Shown here: positions 1-6,683 of the stretch, in pieces
Position numbering within the stretch: the stretch's first letter is position 1
Layout: every line of letters begins with the position of its first letter
Assembly (NCBI GenBank): GCA_049969935.1
Contig: JBMFNX010000038.1
Location: 1-10,702, forward strand
DNA length: 10,702 bases
Reading direction: 5' to 3'
From: JACIWG01 sp049969935
Lineage (GTDB): Archaea; Thermoproteota; Nitrososphaeria; JACIWG01
Notes under the pieces: generated by a model
Told to the model about the DNA's origin: nothing
The model's input: only the letters and a program-made list of their open reading frames with translations
Databases searched by the model: none
Translations under genes and position numbers: made by a program

Positions 1-2
1 CA

Positions 3-59
3 TTGGGGACACAAATTCATCCCACCTCTAAAGAGTGTGGGGTTTCTTTGTTTCCCCAA
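3..59 (-). repeat. Nested inverted repeat resembling an IS200/IS605 tnpB 3'-end (omega-RNA-like) hairpin
   Basis: Two nested stems are visible. The outer stem pairs 3-12 with 50-59 (10 positions, one mismatch, TTGGGG core). The inner stem pairs CCCAC at 21-25 with GTGGG at 37-41 and continues as CTCT 26-29 with AGAG 32-35, leaving one bulged T at 36. Read on the minus strand, the inner stem has a TTTAG-type loop and is followed by GGGATGAAT. That pattern is familiar from the structured 3' ends of archaeal tnpB genes. In that orientation tnpB should lie just to the right, but the CDF gene occupies that place, so this would be a remnant or solo element. It lies 50 nt past the CDF stop, so it could instead be a structured transcript 3' end. 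The folding is seen directly; the mobile-element origin is inference. Confidence 0.4.
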
Positions 60-107
60 GCCCCTTCATTTGCTAAATTATATTTGCAATGTTTGTTGTA
101 AAGAAAT

Positions 108-1451
108 CTATAATGGTTCAGGGTGGATCGTGATGATGTAGTCGCCTATCGTAGTTTTAAGTACATCTTCAATAAAATTTATTTCCTTGTGGACGTCCTC
201 AATTTTTAAATCTTTTGGAAAAGAGCATACAATGTCTATGTAATGGTTTTTATCACTTTTGTAAACCCTTATAGACGAAATCTTTTTTACCATTTTGCTT
301 GAATTGAGCACTTTTAGTATCTGATTGATTAAGTTTTCATCCCGTATAATTTCTCCTTCTTCAGTTTTCGGATACCCTTCTATATGCACTATGGTTTTCT
401 GTAGCATTGGAAAGGATGTTTTAATATCTTCTTCAATTTTTTCTGAAATAGAGTGGGCTTTTGAAAGTTTCATTTTTGGGTCAACTTCAATATGTAATGT
501 TAGCATGTAGCCTTCTCCTGTTTTTGTCGCCGTAATTTGGTGGACACCTTTTACCTCAGGATTTTTTAGCACTAATTTTTCAATTTTTTCTGTTAATGTT
601 AGCTCTTCTTCTATCGGCTCATAATGTATTGTTGTAGTCACATTTTTTATTGAATCATTAATTTTCGTTTCAATTTCAGACGCTATTTCATGAGCTTTTT
701 CAATGCCAATTTTTGCCGGAAGCAATATTGTCATTTCAACAAAATATTGATCACTAACTTTTCTCATTCTAAGAGACTTAATTCCTTTGACATCCTTCAC
801 CTCCTCTAAAATTGATTTAATTTTTTGATACTCCTTCTTTGGAGCAATATCACTAAGTTCAAGGGCACTACTATATGTTAATCTTAAACTTAAGAGGCCT
901 AAAAAGACGGATAGGAATATGGATGCAAGAGAATCAGCATAGTAGAAGCCTATATAGCTTGCAAGAATTCCTAGGAAAGCAATTATCGTTGAAGAGAAAT
1001 CGGCGACCGCATGCAGCCGGTCTGCTTTAACTATAGTAGAACTACTTTTTGAAAGCACTGAAATCCTGAAAACATCCACACATGCTGTGTAGAAAACTGA
1101 AAACAGTGCTATAGGTGCAAATTCTAACAATATTTTTGCACCCGATAAAAGTCTTAATATTGCTTCATAGAAAATAAGTACACTTATACCTAAAAGGGAT
1201 AGTCCTCCAAACATGCTGCCTAATGGTTCAATTTTCGAATGACCGTATGTGTGTTCTTCATCAGGGGGGTTAAGTGAAATTTTTGTAGCATACATTAACC
1301 AGAAGGTTGTTAATGCATCGAAAAGCGCGTGCGCAGCATCACTTAATACGGCCATGCTATTTGCTATTAAACCACTGATAAACTCCACTAATATAACCGA
1401 AAGTATTGCATAAAATGACAGTTTTAGAGCCCTTACTTTAGGACTTTCCAT
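108..1451 (-). CDS. Cation diffusion facilitator (CDF) metal transporter with three C-terminal ZT_dimer-like domains
   Basis: This is an integral membrane metal/proton antiporter of the CDF family, which exports divalent cations such as Zn, Fe, Mn, Co or Ni. The N-terminal ~200 residues hold about six membrane segments. The intramembrane metal site is complete: HxxxD in segment 2 (H41, D45, after LSDAA) and HxxxD in segment 5 (H147, D151). A GHSKIE motif follows the first cytoplasmic loop. After residue ~205 come three similar ~75-residue blocks (about 207-280, 286-360, 373-447). Each contains a (A/V)H...I..I helix and ends in a strand with IH or VH, as in the cytoplasmic ZT_dimer domain; most CDF proteins have one such domain. 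I take the ATG at 1451 as the start; a TTG at 1454 immediately precedes it and no good Shine-Dalgarno discriminates. The DUF4443 regulator gene ends 42 nt upstream on the same strand, suggesting co-regulation. Metal specificity cannot be read from sequence alone. Confidence 0.93.
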   Translation of the reverse strand: MESPKVRALKLSFYAILSVILVEFISGLIANSMAVLSDAAHALFDALTTFWLMYATKISLNPPDEEHTYGHSKIEPLGSMFGGLSLLGISVLIFYEAILRLLSGAKILLEFAPIALFSVFYTACVDVFRISVLSKSSSTIVKADRLHAVADFSSTIIAFLGILASYIGFYYADSLASIFLSVFLGLLSLRLTYSSALELSDIAPKKEYQKIKSILEEVKDVKGIKSLRMRKVSDQYFVEMTILLPAKIGIEKAHEIASEIETKINDSIKNVTTTIHYEPIEEELTLTEKIEKLVLKNPEVKGVHQITATKTGEGYMLTLHIEVDPKMKLSKAHSISEKIEEDIKTSFPMLQKTIVHIEGYPKTEEGEIIRDENLINQILKVLNSSKMVKKISSIRVYKSDKNHYIDIVCSFPKDLKIEDVHKEINFIEDVLKTTIGDYIITIHPEPL

Positions 1452-1458
1452 CAAACAA

Positions 1459-1471
1459 CTCTATAATAGAG
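1459..1471. promoter_or_regulatory. 13-bp perfect palindrome before the CDF gene
   Basis: CTCTATAATAGAG is a perfect palindrome with 6-bp arms around one central base. It ends 8 nt before the ATG at 1451. A weak TATA-like TCTAAATC lies on the minus strand at 1474-1481, about 27 nt before the start, so the palindrome would cover the transcription start. That position suits a repressor operator. Regulation of this promoter by a metal sensor is inference. Confidence 0.35.
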
Positions 1472-1496
1472 CGCGATTTAGATGTTAAGGCTTTAG

Positions 1497-2120
1497 TTAA
1501 TTGCAGAGCGTTAATGCTGCAGCAAAACATCCTAAATAGGCCTTCTGCTGTTCTTCAGCGAAACATATTATTAGCACATCCCCATCGACAGGTTTACCTA
1601 AGGACCTTATTTTACTCCAAAACATACTTGGATATAATTCTTCAACAGACTCTTTAGTGTTTGGGAAAATGAATTTACCATTTTCATATAATAGGGTTAT
1701 TGCACCCTTAGCACCATATTTTATTGCCTGATCCCTCTGCTCTATTCCTTGAAAAATCTTTTCTCTCACATTTTTTGCTAAAATGGTTACATTAAATTTA
1801 GCTGGCGCTAAAGGGTAAATAGTGTCTTCCACCAATAATGGGAAAAACTTTTTAAATTTTTTAAAAAGGTCAAAACCTTTTTCACTTAAAAAAACACCCT
1901 CTTTTGTTATATTAATCATCAAGTTTTCCTTAAGCCTTTTCAAAATTGTTCTTATTGAGCCTTCACCTAAACCTAAAAATTTTGAAAGCTCAAGCCTGCT
2001 TTTTGGAGCATTTTCTCCGAGAAAGTATATCATAAGAGCTACATGGACATGGTCAAAATATTCTGGTGGACCAGGATATCTCCTAATCGCAATATTCCTT
2101 AATTCGTTAATGAAACTCAT
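1497..2120 (-). CDS. DUF4443 family protein with N-terminal winged helix-turn-helix (predicted transcription regulator)
   Basis: The protein has 207 residues. Residues ~25-85 form a winged helix: LSKFLGLGEGSIRTILKRL is the helix-turn-helix, followed by a wing ending in LSEKG. Residues ~108-205 match the archaeal DUF4443 domain, with GAKGAITLLYENGKF, then a VDGDVLIICFAEEQQ strand and a C-terminal GCFAAALTL helix; this resembles a small ligand-binding module. A longer frame reaches back to 2189, but a good TATA box (TTTATAAA at 2145-2152 on this strand) lies 24 nt before the ATG at 2120 and inside that extension. I therefore choose 2120, giving a nearly leaderless gene. The gene is divergent from the DUF4013 gene and 42 nt upstream of the CDF transporter. 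It may regulate either or itself; no ligand can be assigned. Confidence 0.85.
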   Translation of the reverse strand: MSFINELRNIAIRRYPGPPEYFDHVHVALMIYFLGENAPKSRLELSKFLGLGEGSIRTILKRLKENLMINITKEGVFLSEKGFDLFKKFKKFFPLLVEDTIYPLAPAKFNVTILAKNVREKIFQGIEQRDQAIKYGAKGAITLLYENGKFIFPNTKESVEELYPSMFWSKIRSLGKPVDGDVLIICFAEEQQKAYLGCFAAALTLCN

Positions 2121-2144
2121 GCAATAAATTTCATTAACTTTCCC

Positions 2145-2152
2145 TTTATAAA
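2145..2152 (-). promoter_or_regulatory. TATA box for the DUF4443 gene
   Basis: TTTATAAA, followed on the minus strand by 24 nt and then the ATG at 2120. The spacing matches an archaeal promoter with a leaderless or very short-leader transcript and decides the start codon of the DUF4443 gene. Confidence 0.65.
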
Positions 2153-2154
2153 TG

Positions 2155-2163
2155 TTTATATAT
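2155..2163 (+). promoter_or_regulatory. TATA box for the DUF4013 gene
   Basis: TTTATATAT is centred about 33 nt before the ATG at 2192, giving a leader of only a few bases; there is no Shine-Dalgarno before that ATG. It is separated by two bases from the oppositely oriented TATA box at 2145-2152, so the two promoters probably compete for TBP/TFB. Confidence 0.6.
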
Positions 2164-2191
2164 CTAAAATGGATGGGATTATTGGACATAT

Positions 2192-2896
2192 ATGGAAATT
2201 GTTGAAAATTTTGATGAAGCTGGAAAATTTACTGGAAAACTTTTTTCAAAGGTTGGGAACCTAATAATTTTAATAATTTTAAGTATTATTCCAATCGTGA
2301 ACTTTATAGTAGTAGGATACTTAGGAAGAATAATTAAAGAGGGGAAAAAGATTAGTGAACCACCAATTATTTCTGACTATGGCAAACTATTTTTTGAGGG
2401 ATTAAAAATTGTTATTGCAACAATAGTTTACGCACTGGTTCCAATTATCTTGCTTGCTATAATCGTTTTAGCTTCAATACCTGTTACTCAATGGTATCCT
2501 GGCCAAATGATGGCACCTGGAACTTTCATAGGATTAATGACTGGTTATGGGGTTATTGCACTCTTGGTTTTATTTGTTTTCCTAATTTTTGGCGCTATAG
2601 CTATAGGAAATATGATAAGAACAAATAATTTTATGAAAATTTTTGCATTTAGTGAAAACTGGAAGATTATAACAAGGATTGGGGTAACAAAGTACATTAT
2701 TTGGTTGGTGCTAGTGTTTGTTATTGGATTAGTATGTGCTGCAGTTAGCGAGGCTTTATGGTTTATTGGAGCTATTGTTGACCTAATTGCTGGAGTATTT
2801 GTTGCAAGAACCTTCGGAAATCTATTAGATGAAGTTTTAGTCTCCCCCGAAACAGTTGAGCAGCAATCTGTACTCCCGCCGCCACCGCCATTCTAG
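2192..2896 (+). CDS. DUF4013 family polytopic membrane protein
   Basis: This 234-residue hydrophobic protein is recognised as DUF4013, a family of unknown function common in archaea. The N-terminus has the family's typical opening, an amphipathic FTGKLFSK stretch before a first membrane segment that includes IIPIVNFIVVGYLGR, and then a SDYGKLFFEGLK amphipathic segment. About five membrane segments are visible, near residues 22-44, 70-96, 115-140, 167-185 and 188-206. The short hydrophilic tail ends in a proline run (LPPPPPF). The ATG at 2192 is supported by the TATA box ~33 nt upstream. It converges on the nucleotidyltransferase-cupin gene with 28 nt between the stop codons, where a T-run ends transcription. 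No enzyme motif is seen, so only a membrane location can be claimed. Confidence 0.85.
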   Translation: MEIVENFDEAGKFTGKLFSKVGNLIILIILSIIPIVNFIVVGYLGRIIKEGKKISEPPIISDYGKLFFEGLKIVIATIVYALVPIILLAIIVLASIPVTQWYPGQMMAPGTFIGLMTGYGVIALLVLFVFLIFGAIAIGNMIRTNNFMKIFAFSENWKIITRIGVTKYIIWLVLVFVIGLVCAAVSEALWFIGAIVDLIAGVFVARTFGNLLDEVLVSPETVEQQSVLPPPPPF

Positions 2897-2919
2897 AAAC
2901 TAGGAATCATCTTTCACAA

Positions 2920-2926
2920 TTTTTTT
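2920..2926 (+). terminator. T-run terminator after the DUF4013 gene
   Basis: Seven consecutive T residues lie 24 nt past the DUF4013 stop codon, as in archaeal intrinsic termination, which needs a U-tract without a strong hairpin. The run touches the stop codon of the convergent gene. Confidence 0.45.
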
Positions 2927-3923
2927 ATTCATCTAATATGTAGTCTTCTAGGGATGTTGTTGAATAGGATAGTATTTTTAATGCCTCTGTAGCAAGTATT
3001 TTATGTCTTTTCTTAGGGTGCACATGGATTACATCATCTTTTGAAATCTTCATCTTTTCATCTTCAATGTATAGATATCCTTCTCCAGAAAGAACGTGTA
3101 ATGTTTCATCTTTTTTCATGTGGTGATGCATTGGAATACTTGAGTCTTTCATTATATAGTATTGGATTGTAGTATAGTTTTCTGTTTCAGCTATTATTTT
3201 TTCGTAACCCCATGGCCGGTCTATTCTGTTAGCGAACTCTTTTCTAACGAGTTCCAAGTCTTTTTGCGAATCTATCGATTGCCAGAACACGTCTTCTTCC
3301 ATGTAATAGTTTAGGAGACCTCTTTTGGCCAGATAGGGAAATACTGTTTTTTCAACATCCCCTTCCTCGTAGGTGAAAAAGTGTTCTTTTAATTTTGAGT
3401 CAATAAAGTATATGCCGGCATTTATGTAGTATGGTAAGGTCGGCTTTTCTTTAAAGCCTATAATTTTTCCATTAGCAAGTTCAACAATACCATAGGGTGA
3501 AACAAGTTTTGTAACCGCTATTGTCACGGCATTTTCAGTAGATTGGGTTATAAGGAGCTTAAGATTCATGTCAGTAACAATGTCACCATTCATTACAATA
3601 TAGTATTTTGAGTCGGATATTTTGAGGAGGCTATTGATGGCAAATAGGGTGCCTCTCGGCTTGTCTTCAACATAATAATCTATATCCAAACCATTCCAGC
3701 TAGTTCCATACCTTTCTCTTATTTTCTCATAAAGGTAGCCTGCAAGAAGATAGACTTTATTTATACCAGCATATTTCATTTGAAAAAGTTGGCGGTCTAA
3801 GATTGTGTATCCTTCCTTTATCTCTATTAAAGATTTTGGTATGGAGTCTGTTATCGGCCTAAGCCTTTTTCCCATGCCACCACAAAGTATTCCGCCAACA
3901 ACTCCCTTTAGCAAACGGAACAC
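2925..3923 (-). CDS. Sugar-phosphate nucleotidyltransferase fused to a cupin domain
   Basis: A 332-residue two-domain protein. Residues 1-~232 are an NTP-transferase (GlmU/RmlA/GMP-pyrophosphorylase superfamily): GGMGKRLRPIT (residues 15-25) is the nucleotide loop, followed by PKSL (29-32), NGDIVTD (112-118) with the metal-binding Asp, FKEKP (157-161), NAGIY (168-172) and WQSID (214-218). Residues ~236-332 are a cupin: HHH at 266-268, E273 and H276 before a GEG turn, then a second motif HVHP...H around 300-307, all potential metal ligands. The arrangement resembles type II phosphomannose isomerase/GDP-mannose pyrophosphorylase fusions but is much shorter than their usual ~450-480 residues. 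The sugar and nucleotide are therefore not assignable. Start is the GTG at 3923, just after the nucleotide loop's minimum N-terminus, with AAAGG directly upstream. It is 11 nt after the aminotransferase gene, so the two are probably co-transcribed. Confidence 0.9.
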   Translation of the reverse strand: MFRLLKGVVGGILCGGMGKRLRPITDSIPKSLIEIKEGYTILDRQLFQMKYAGINKVYLLAGYLYEKIRERYGTSWNGLDIDYYVEDKPRGTLFAINSLLKISDSKYYIVMNGDIVTDMNLKLLITQSTENAVTIAVTKLVSPYGIVELANGKIIGFKEKPTLPYYINAGIYFIDSKLKEHFFTYEEGDVEKTVFPYLAKRGLLNYYMEEDVFWQSIDSQKDLELVRKEFANRIDRPWGYEKIIAETENYTTIQYYIMKDSSIPMHHHMKKDETLHVLSGEGYLYIEDEKMKISKDDVIHVHPKKRHKILATEALKILSYSTTSLEDYILDE

Positions 3924-3934
3924 CCTTTTAGCTA

Positions 3935-5146
3935 CTATTTGAGTAACGCATTAACAGCATTGTTTATCCTCTTAACACCCTCCTCTATAGCTTGAAAACT
4001 TGATGCAAAAGATAAACGTATATAATTTGAGCCAGCTTTATCGGGAAAAACACCTCCAGGCAATGTTATAACTTGATAATTGTTTATCAAGTACTCTACA
4101 AACGCCTCTGTTGACAGTCTAGCCTGCTCTAAAAATTTTGAAATGTTGGGGAACATGTAGAAAGCGCCTTTGCTTGGCCAAACTTCGAAGCCTGGAATTT
4201 TTGAAAGAAGGCTGGCCATTAGGTCTCTTCGTTTTTGGAAAAGGCTTATCATTTCTTTAACAGGCGCCCAAGAGCCTTTTATTGCTTCAATTGCAGCTTT
4301 TTGAGCGAAACTTGTTGGACAAGAATATATGTTTACAGCAAATCTTGTAAGCTTTTGGGCAAGATCCTCTTTAACAACAAGGTATCCGAGACGCCATCCG
4401 GTCATAGAAAATGTTTTACTAAAACCATTAACATACAGGATATAGTCTCTCCAGTCACTTTGTGTGAGAAGCCCTTTAAAGTTAAGGCCATCGTATATGA
4501 AGTTATCATATATTTCGTCTGCAAGAACGATTAGCTTATTTTCTTTGGCAAGCTCATATATTTTTGAGACCTCATGCTCGGGAAATAGTGCGCCCGTAGG
4601 ATTGTGAGGATTATTTAGGATAATCATTTTTGTTCTTTTTGTGATAGCCGACTCTATTTCATCAACATTTAAGGAAAAACCTTTTTCAGTGCCCCTCCAT
4701 TTTAGTGGGACGAAGACTGGTTTACCTCCTAAGAACTTTGTAACCTCCGGATAGGCTGGAAATGAAGGTTCTGGGACTATAACTTCATCCCCTTGGCTAA
4801 TGTAGGATGCTATAGCCAAAAATATTGCACCCTTAGCGCCTGGTGTTACGATAACTTCTGAAGGTTTAACATTGGCAGAGTATCTTGAGTTCAGATATTC
4901 TGAAATTGCTTCTCTGAGTTCATATATTCCAGCGGTTTCAGTATAGCCTGTGAAACGAGCTTCTAAAGCCTTTTTTCCGGCTTCAATAATGTGGGGAAAT
5001 GTTGGTATATCCGGTTGCCCTACACCGAAGGAAATAACATTGTAACCTTTCTTAGCTAACTCATTTGCTTTAGCAACATAAACGAATGCTGCTTCACCTA
5101 ACAGTTCTGGAATTATTGGCTTAAGATTGTCTATTGGCGAACTCAA
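3935..5146 (-). CDS. PLP-dependent aminotransferase, class I/II (aspartate aminotransferase-like)
   Basis: The 403-residue protein has fold type I aminotransferase length and all key residues. These are GVGQPDIPTF near 41-50 (substrate carboxylate side), TPGAKGA at 101-107 (phosphate loop), NNPHNPTG at 178-185 (Asn182 contacts PLP), ADEIYD at 209-214 (Asp210 binds the pyridine N), SKTFSMTGWRLGY at 243-255 with the Schiff-base Lys244 and phosphate Arg252, and YIRLSF with Arg377 binding the substrate alpha-carboxylate. It should transfer an amino group between an amino acid (aspartate, alanine or aromatic) and a 2-oxo acid in the cytosol; the exact pair is not readable. The start is TTG at 5146, supported by a GGTGGTG Shine-Dalgarno 8 nt upstream and a TATA-like box ~50 nt upstream. 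It is the first gene of a likely operon with the nucleotidyltransferase-cupin. Confidence 0.93.
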   Translation of the reverse strand: MSSPIDNLKPIIPELLGEAAFVYVAKANELAKKGYNVISFGVGQPDIPTFPHIIEAGKKALEARFTGYTETAGIYELREAISEYLNSRYSANVKPSEVIVTPGAKGAIFLAIASYISQGDEVIVPEPSFPAYPEVTKFLGGKPVFVPLKWRGTEKGFSLNVDEIESAITKRTKMIILNNPHNPTGALFPEHEVSKIYELAKENKLIVLADEIYDNFIYDGLNFKGLLTQSDWRDYILYVNGFSKTFSMTGWRLGYLVVKEDLAQKLTRFAVNIYSCPTSFAQKAAIEAIKGSWAPVKEMISLFQKRRDLMASLLSKIPGFEVWPSKGAFYMFPNISKFLEQARLSTEAFVEYLINNYQVITLPGGVFPDKAGSNYIRLSFASSFQAIEEGVKRINNAVNALLK

Positions 5147-5154
5147 ATTTTTTA

Positions 5155-5161
5155 CACCACC
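5155..5161 (-). promoter_or_regulatory. Shine-Dalgarno deciding a TTG start
   Basis: GGTGGTG on the minus strand is 8 nt before the TTG at 5146. It supports the non-ATG start of the aminotransferase and shows that leadered and leaderless genes coexist here. Confidence 0.6.
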
Positions 5162-5191
5162 TTCTGCAATAAACTTTGAAATTAATAAATT

Positions 5192-5199
5192 TTTTAAAA
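5192..5199 (-). promoter_or_regulatory. TATA-like box for the aminotransferase operon
   Basis: TTTTAAAA lies ~50 nt before the TTG start. It would place the transcription start about 20-25 nt before the TTG, so that the GGTGGTG ribosome site falls inside the leader. The surrounding DNA is very AT-rich, so the exact box is uncertain. Confidence 0.4.
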
Positions 5200-5205
5200 T
5201 TACAT

Positions 5206-6144
5206 TTATTTTAGAACATACATTTTTGCCAAATCTAGAACAAGGTTTATAGTTTCCTCTATAGTGTTTCCAAAAACATATGTTATTGGTTCAAGTCCGA
5301 AACCTCCCTCATCAAAGACTACTTTTGGAACATTTCCAATCTTTTCAATAGCCTTTCTTATACTATTTATTACATCATCCTCATCATATATTATATCATG
5401 TTCTGTTTTTATAAAGGAAATATTTGAAGTTGACACGATGTGAGCAAGCTTTTTATCATATTTAATATTAATAACAACATTTATTGATGGATCAATCTTT
5501 TTGACTTCTAAGAGAAGTTTTGTGAGATGACTTATTATCCCGAATTCTGGGGGCATGAGAGCCTTAGCCCTGTTTTTTACTCTTACAATCCTACCAGGTA
5601 TTGTTGCAATATCTTCAAATGAGTGACAGTTTTCTAAGGAGGCAGCAATGTTAACATATACTTCTGGTATTATTGATACGAAATATGGTGATTCTTCAAT
5701 ATCTTTTATAGCCTTCTCCAATTTCTTTAAAAGAAATTCTTTCTCCCCACTTAATGTTGGTTGAAAAAATACTTCAACGCAAATGTTACAGCCTTTAAGT
5801 GAAGGGATCTTTTGCTTGTGAATGTTACAAATTTTACCGTTTTTTAGGAAATCCTTTAACATTAAGTTGAAAGTTTTTATTGCAGCTTTAGGTTCAGAAA
5901 CAATATCCCTTGATAGGGTGTCTACATAACTTTCTATTACTTCCAGTTCAAGGCCGAATGACTTAAGCTTACTTACCCAATACTCTCTACTATTGCTTAG
6001 GTAGTGGCTTATTAGAGGCTGAGTCTTTCCAAGAAAATTTGAAATCTGTGTTTGAGAATACCCTTTTTCCCTAAGCCTATGGGCTACTAAAGCTCTTATT
6101 GGTGGTAAAAGATCCTCTGCAATTGTTTCACAGAAGGTATACAT
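5206..6144 (-). CDS. thiR: HTH-ThiN fusion regulator, ThiR type (thiamine-phosphate-sensing repressor)
   Basis: The 312-residue protein starts with a helix-turn-helix (about 14-55; QTQISNFLGKTQPLISHYL). Its C-terminal domain (about 137-310) is related to ThiN, the archaeal thiamine-phosphate synthase: IPGRIVRVKNRAKA, PPEFGIISHL, VVINIKYD, VPKVVFDEGGFGLEP and VFGNTIEETI are visible. In archaea this fusion is the thiamine-pathway regulator ThiR, whose ThiN domain senses thiamine phosphate and is thought to have lost synthesis. That role is from the family; no thi gene or THI site is in this window. Between the domains is C106-x2-H109-x9-C119-x2-C122, a possible zinc site. The ATG at 6144 has only AAGG touching it and a TATA-like box ~30 nt upstream, so the mRNA is probably leaderless. 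It is divergent from nikR. Confidence 0.85.
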   Translation of the reverse strand: MYTFCETIAEDLLPPIRALVAHRLREKGYSQTQISNFLGKTQPLISHYLSNSREYWVSKLKSFGLELEVIESYVDTLSRDIVSEPKAAIKTFNLMLKDFLKNGKICNIHKQKIPSLKGCNICVEVFFQPTLSGEKEFLLKKLEKAIKDIEESPYFVSIIPEVYVNIAASLENCHSFEDIATIPGRIVRVKNRAKALMPPEFGIISHLTKLLLEVKKIDPSINVVINIKYDKKLAHIVSTSNISFIKTEHDIIYDEDDVINSIRKAIEKIGNVPKVVFDEGGFGLEPITYVFGNTIEETINLVLDLAKMYVLK

Positions 6145-6190
6145 CCTTATTTTTTAGGAAAACAACATGTTAAAAAAGTTTAATAAGGAT
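6143..6190. repeat. Perfect 9-bp inverted repeat in the thiR-nikR intergenic region
   Basis: ATCCTTATT at 6143-6151 and AATAAGGAT at 6182-6190 are perfect inverted copies separated by 30 bp. Near the centre is a second palindrome, AACATGTT at 6164-6171. The left arm overlaps the thiR start codon, and the whole structure covers the candidate thiR promoter. Two spaced half-sites on one DNA face would suit a dimer-of-dimers regulator such as NikR, or ThiR itself; which protein binds is unknown. Confidence 0.45.
6171..6178 (-). promoter_or_regulatory. thiR: TATA-like box for thiR
   Basis: CTTTTTTA on the minus strand is centred ~30 nt before the thiR ATG, consistent with leaderless transcription. 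It lies between the arms of the inverted repeat at 6143-6190, so binding there would block it. Confidence 0.4.
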
Positions 6191-6195
6191 TCAAT

Positions 6196-6203
6196 CTTTA
6201 AAG
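6196..6203 (+). promoter_or_regulatory. nikR: TATA-like box for nikR
   Basis: CTTTAAAG is centred ~28 nt before the TTG at 6228, which would give a leaderless message. A competing reading is a GAGGATGA ribosome site at 6213-6220, 7 nt before the TTG, which would require transcription from a box further upstream such as TTTAATAA near 6179. The sequence does not decide between them. Confidence 0.35.
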
Positions 6204-6227
6204 AAAGATAGAAGAGGATGACTTTTA

Positions 6228-6626
6228 TTGGAAAGAGTTGCAAGAGTTAGTGTTACAATTCCTAGAAACGTTTTAGATAGGCTTGAAAAGGTGATGAAGG
6301 ATACGGGGATAAGGAAAAGGTCTCATGCCATTTCTAAGGCAATCGAGTTGTTCATAGATGAAAACATGATGCTGTCAAAAAGTGGGGAAGAAGAAGGTGT
6401 TGGCACAATAAACTACATTTACGAACATGGAAAGGAGCTTGTTGATAAGCTACTGGATGTACAGCATGAACATTCTGATGTAATAGTTTCAACATTGCAT
6501 GTACATTTGGATCCTGAACGTTGCTTTGAAACATTAGTTGTAAGAGGGAAAATGGAAAAAATCAGAAAACTTATTAATAGTCTTGTAGACATGAAATTAA
6601 AGGATGTTAACTACAAGATTCTTTAA
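6228..6626 (+). CDS. nikR: NikR nickel-responsive ribbon-helix-helix regulator
   Basis: The 132-residue length matches the NikR family. Residues 3-45 form a ribbon-helix-helix domain (VARVSVTIPRNVLDRL, then RSHAISKAIELFI), and residues ~57-132 form the ACT-like nickel-binding, tetramerising domain. The square-planar nickel ligands of E. coli NikR (His76, His87, His89, Cys95) correspond with exactly conserved spacing to H80, H91, H93 and C99, within QHEH and LHVHLDPERC. The protein should therefore be a functional Ni(II) sensor that represses nickel-uptake or related genes. The start is TTG at 6228: a stop codon lies in frame just upstream (6219), and no ATG is available before the ribbon. No nickel transporter or hydrogenase gene is in view. 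The next gene on the same strand, 103 nt downstream, is a radical SAM enzyme; the divergent neighbour is thiR. Confidence 0.95.
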   Translation: MERVARVSVTIPRNVLDRLEKVMKDTGIRKRSHAISKAIELFIDENMMLSKSGEEEGVGTINYIYEHGKELVDKLLDVQHEHSDVIVSTLHVHLDPERCFETLVVRGKMEKIRKLINSLVDMKLKDVNYKIL

Positions 6627-6683
6627 ACAGTCCAATTCCCCCAAAGATTAAAATAAACTCAAGTTTGATAGCATAAAGAGCAC

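Noticed and set aside
2121..2189. N-terminal 23-residue extension of the DUF4443 protein
   Set aside because: It runs through the TATA box that serves the internal ATG at 2120 and has no family similarity that I can see, so it is probably promoter DNA.
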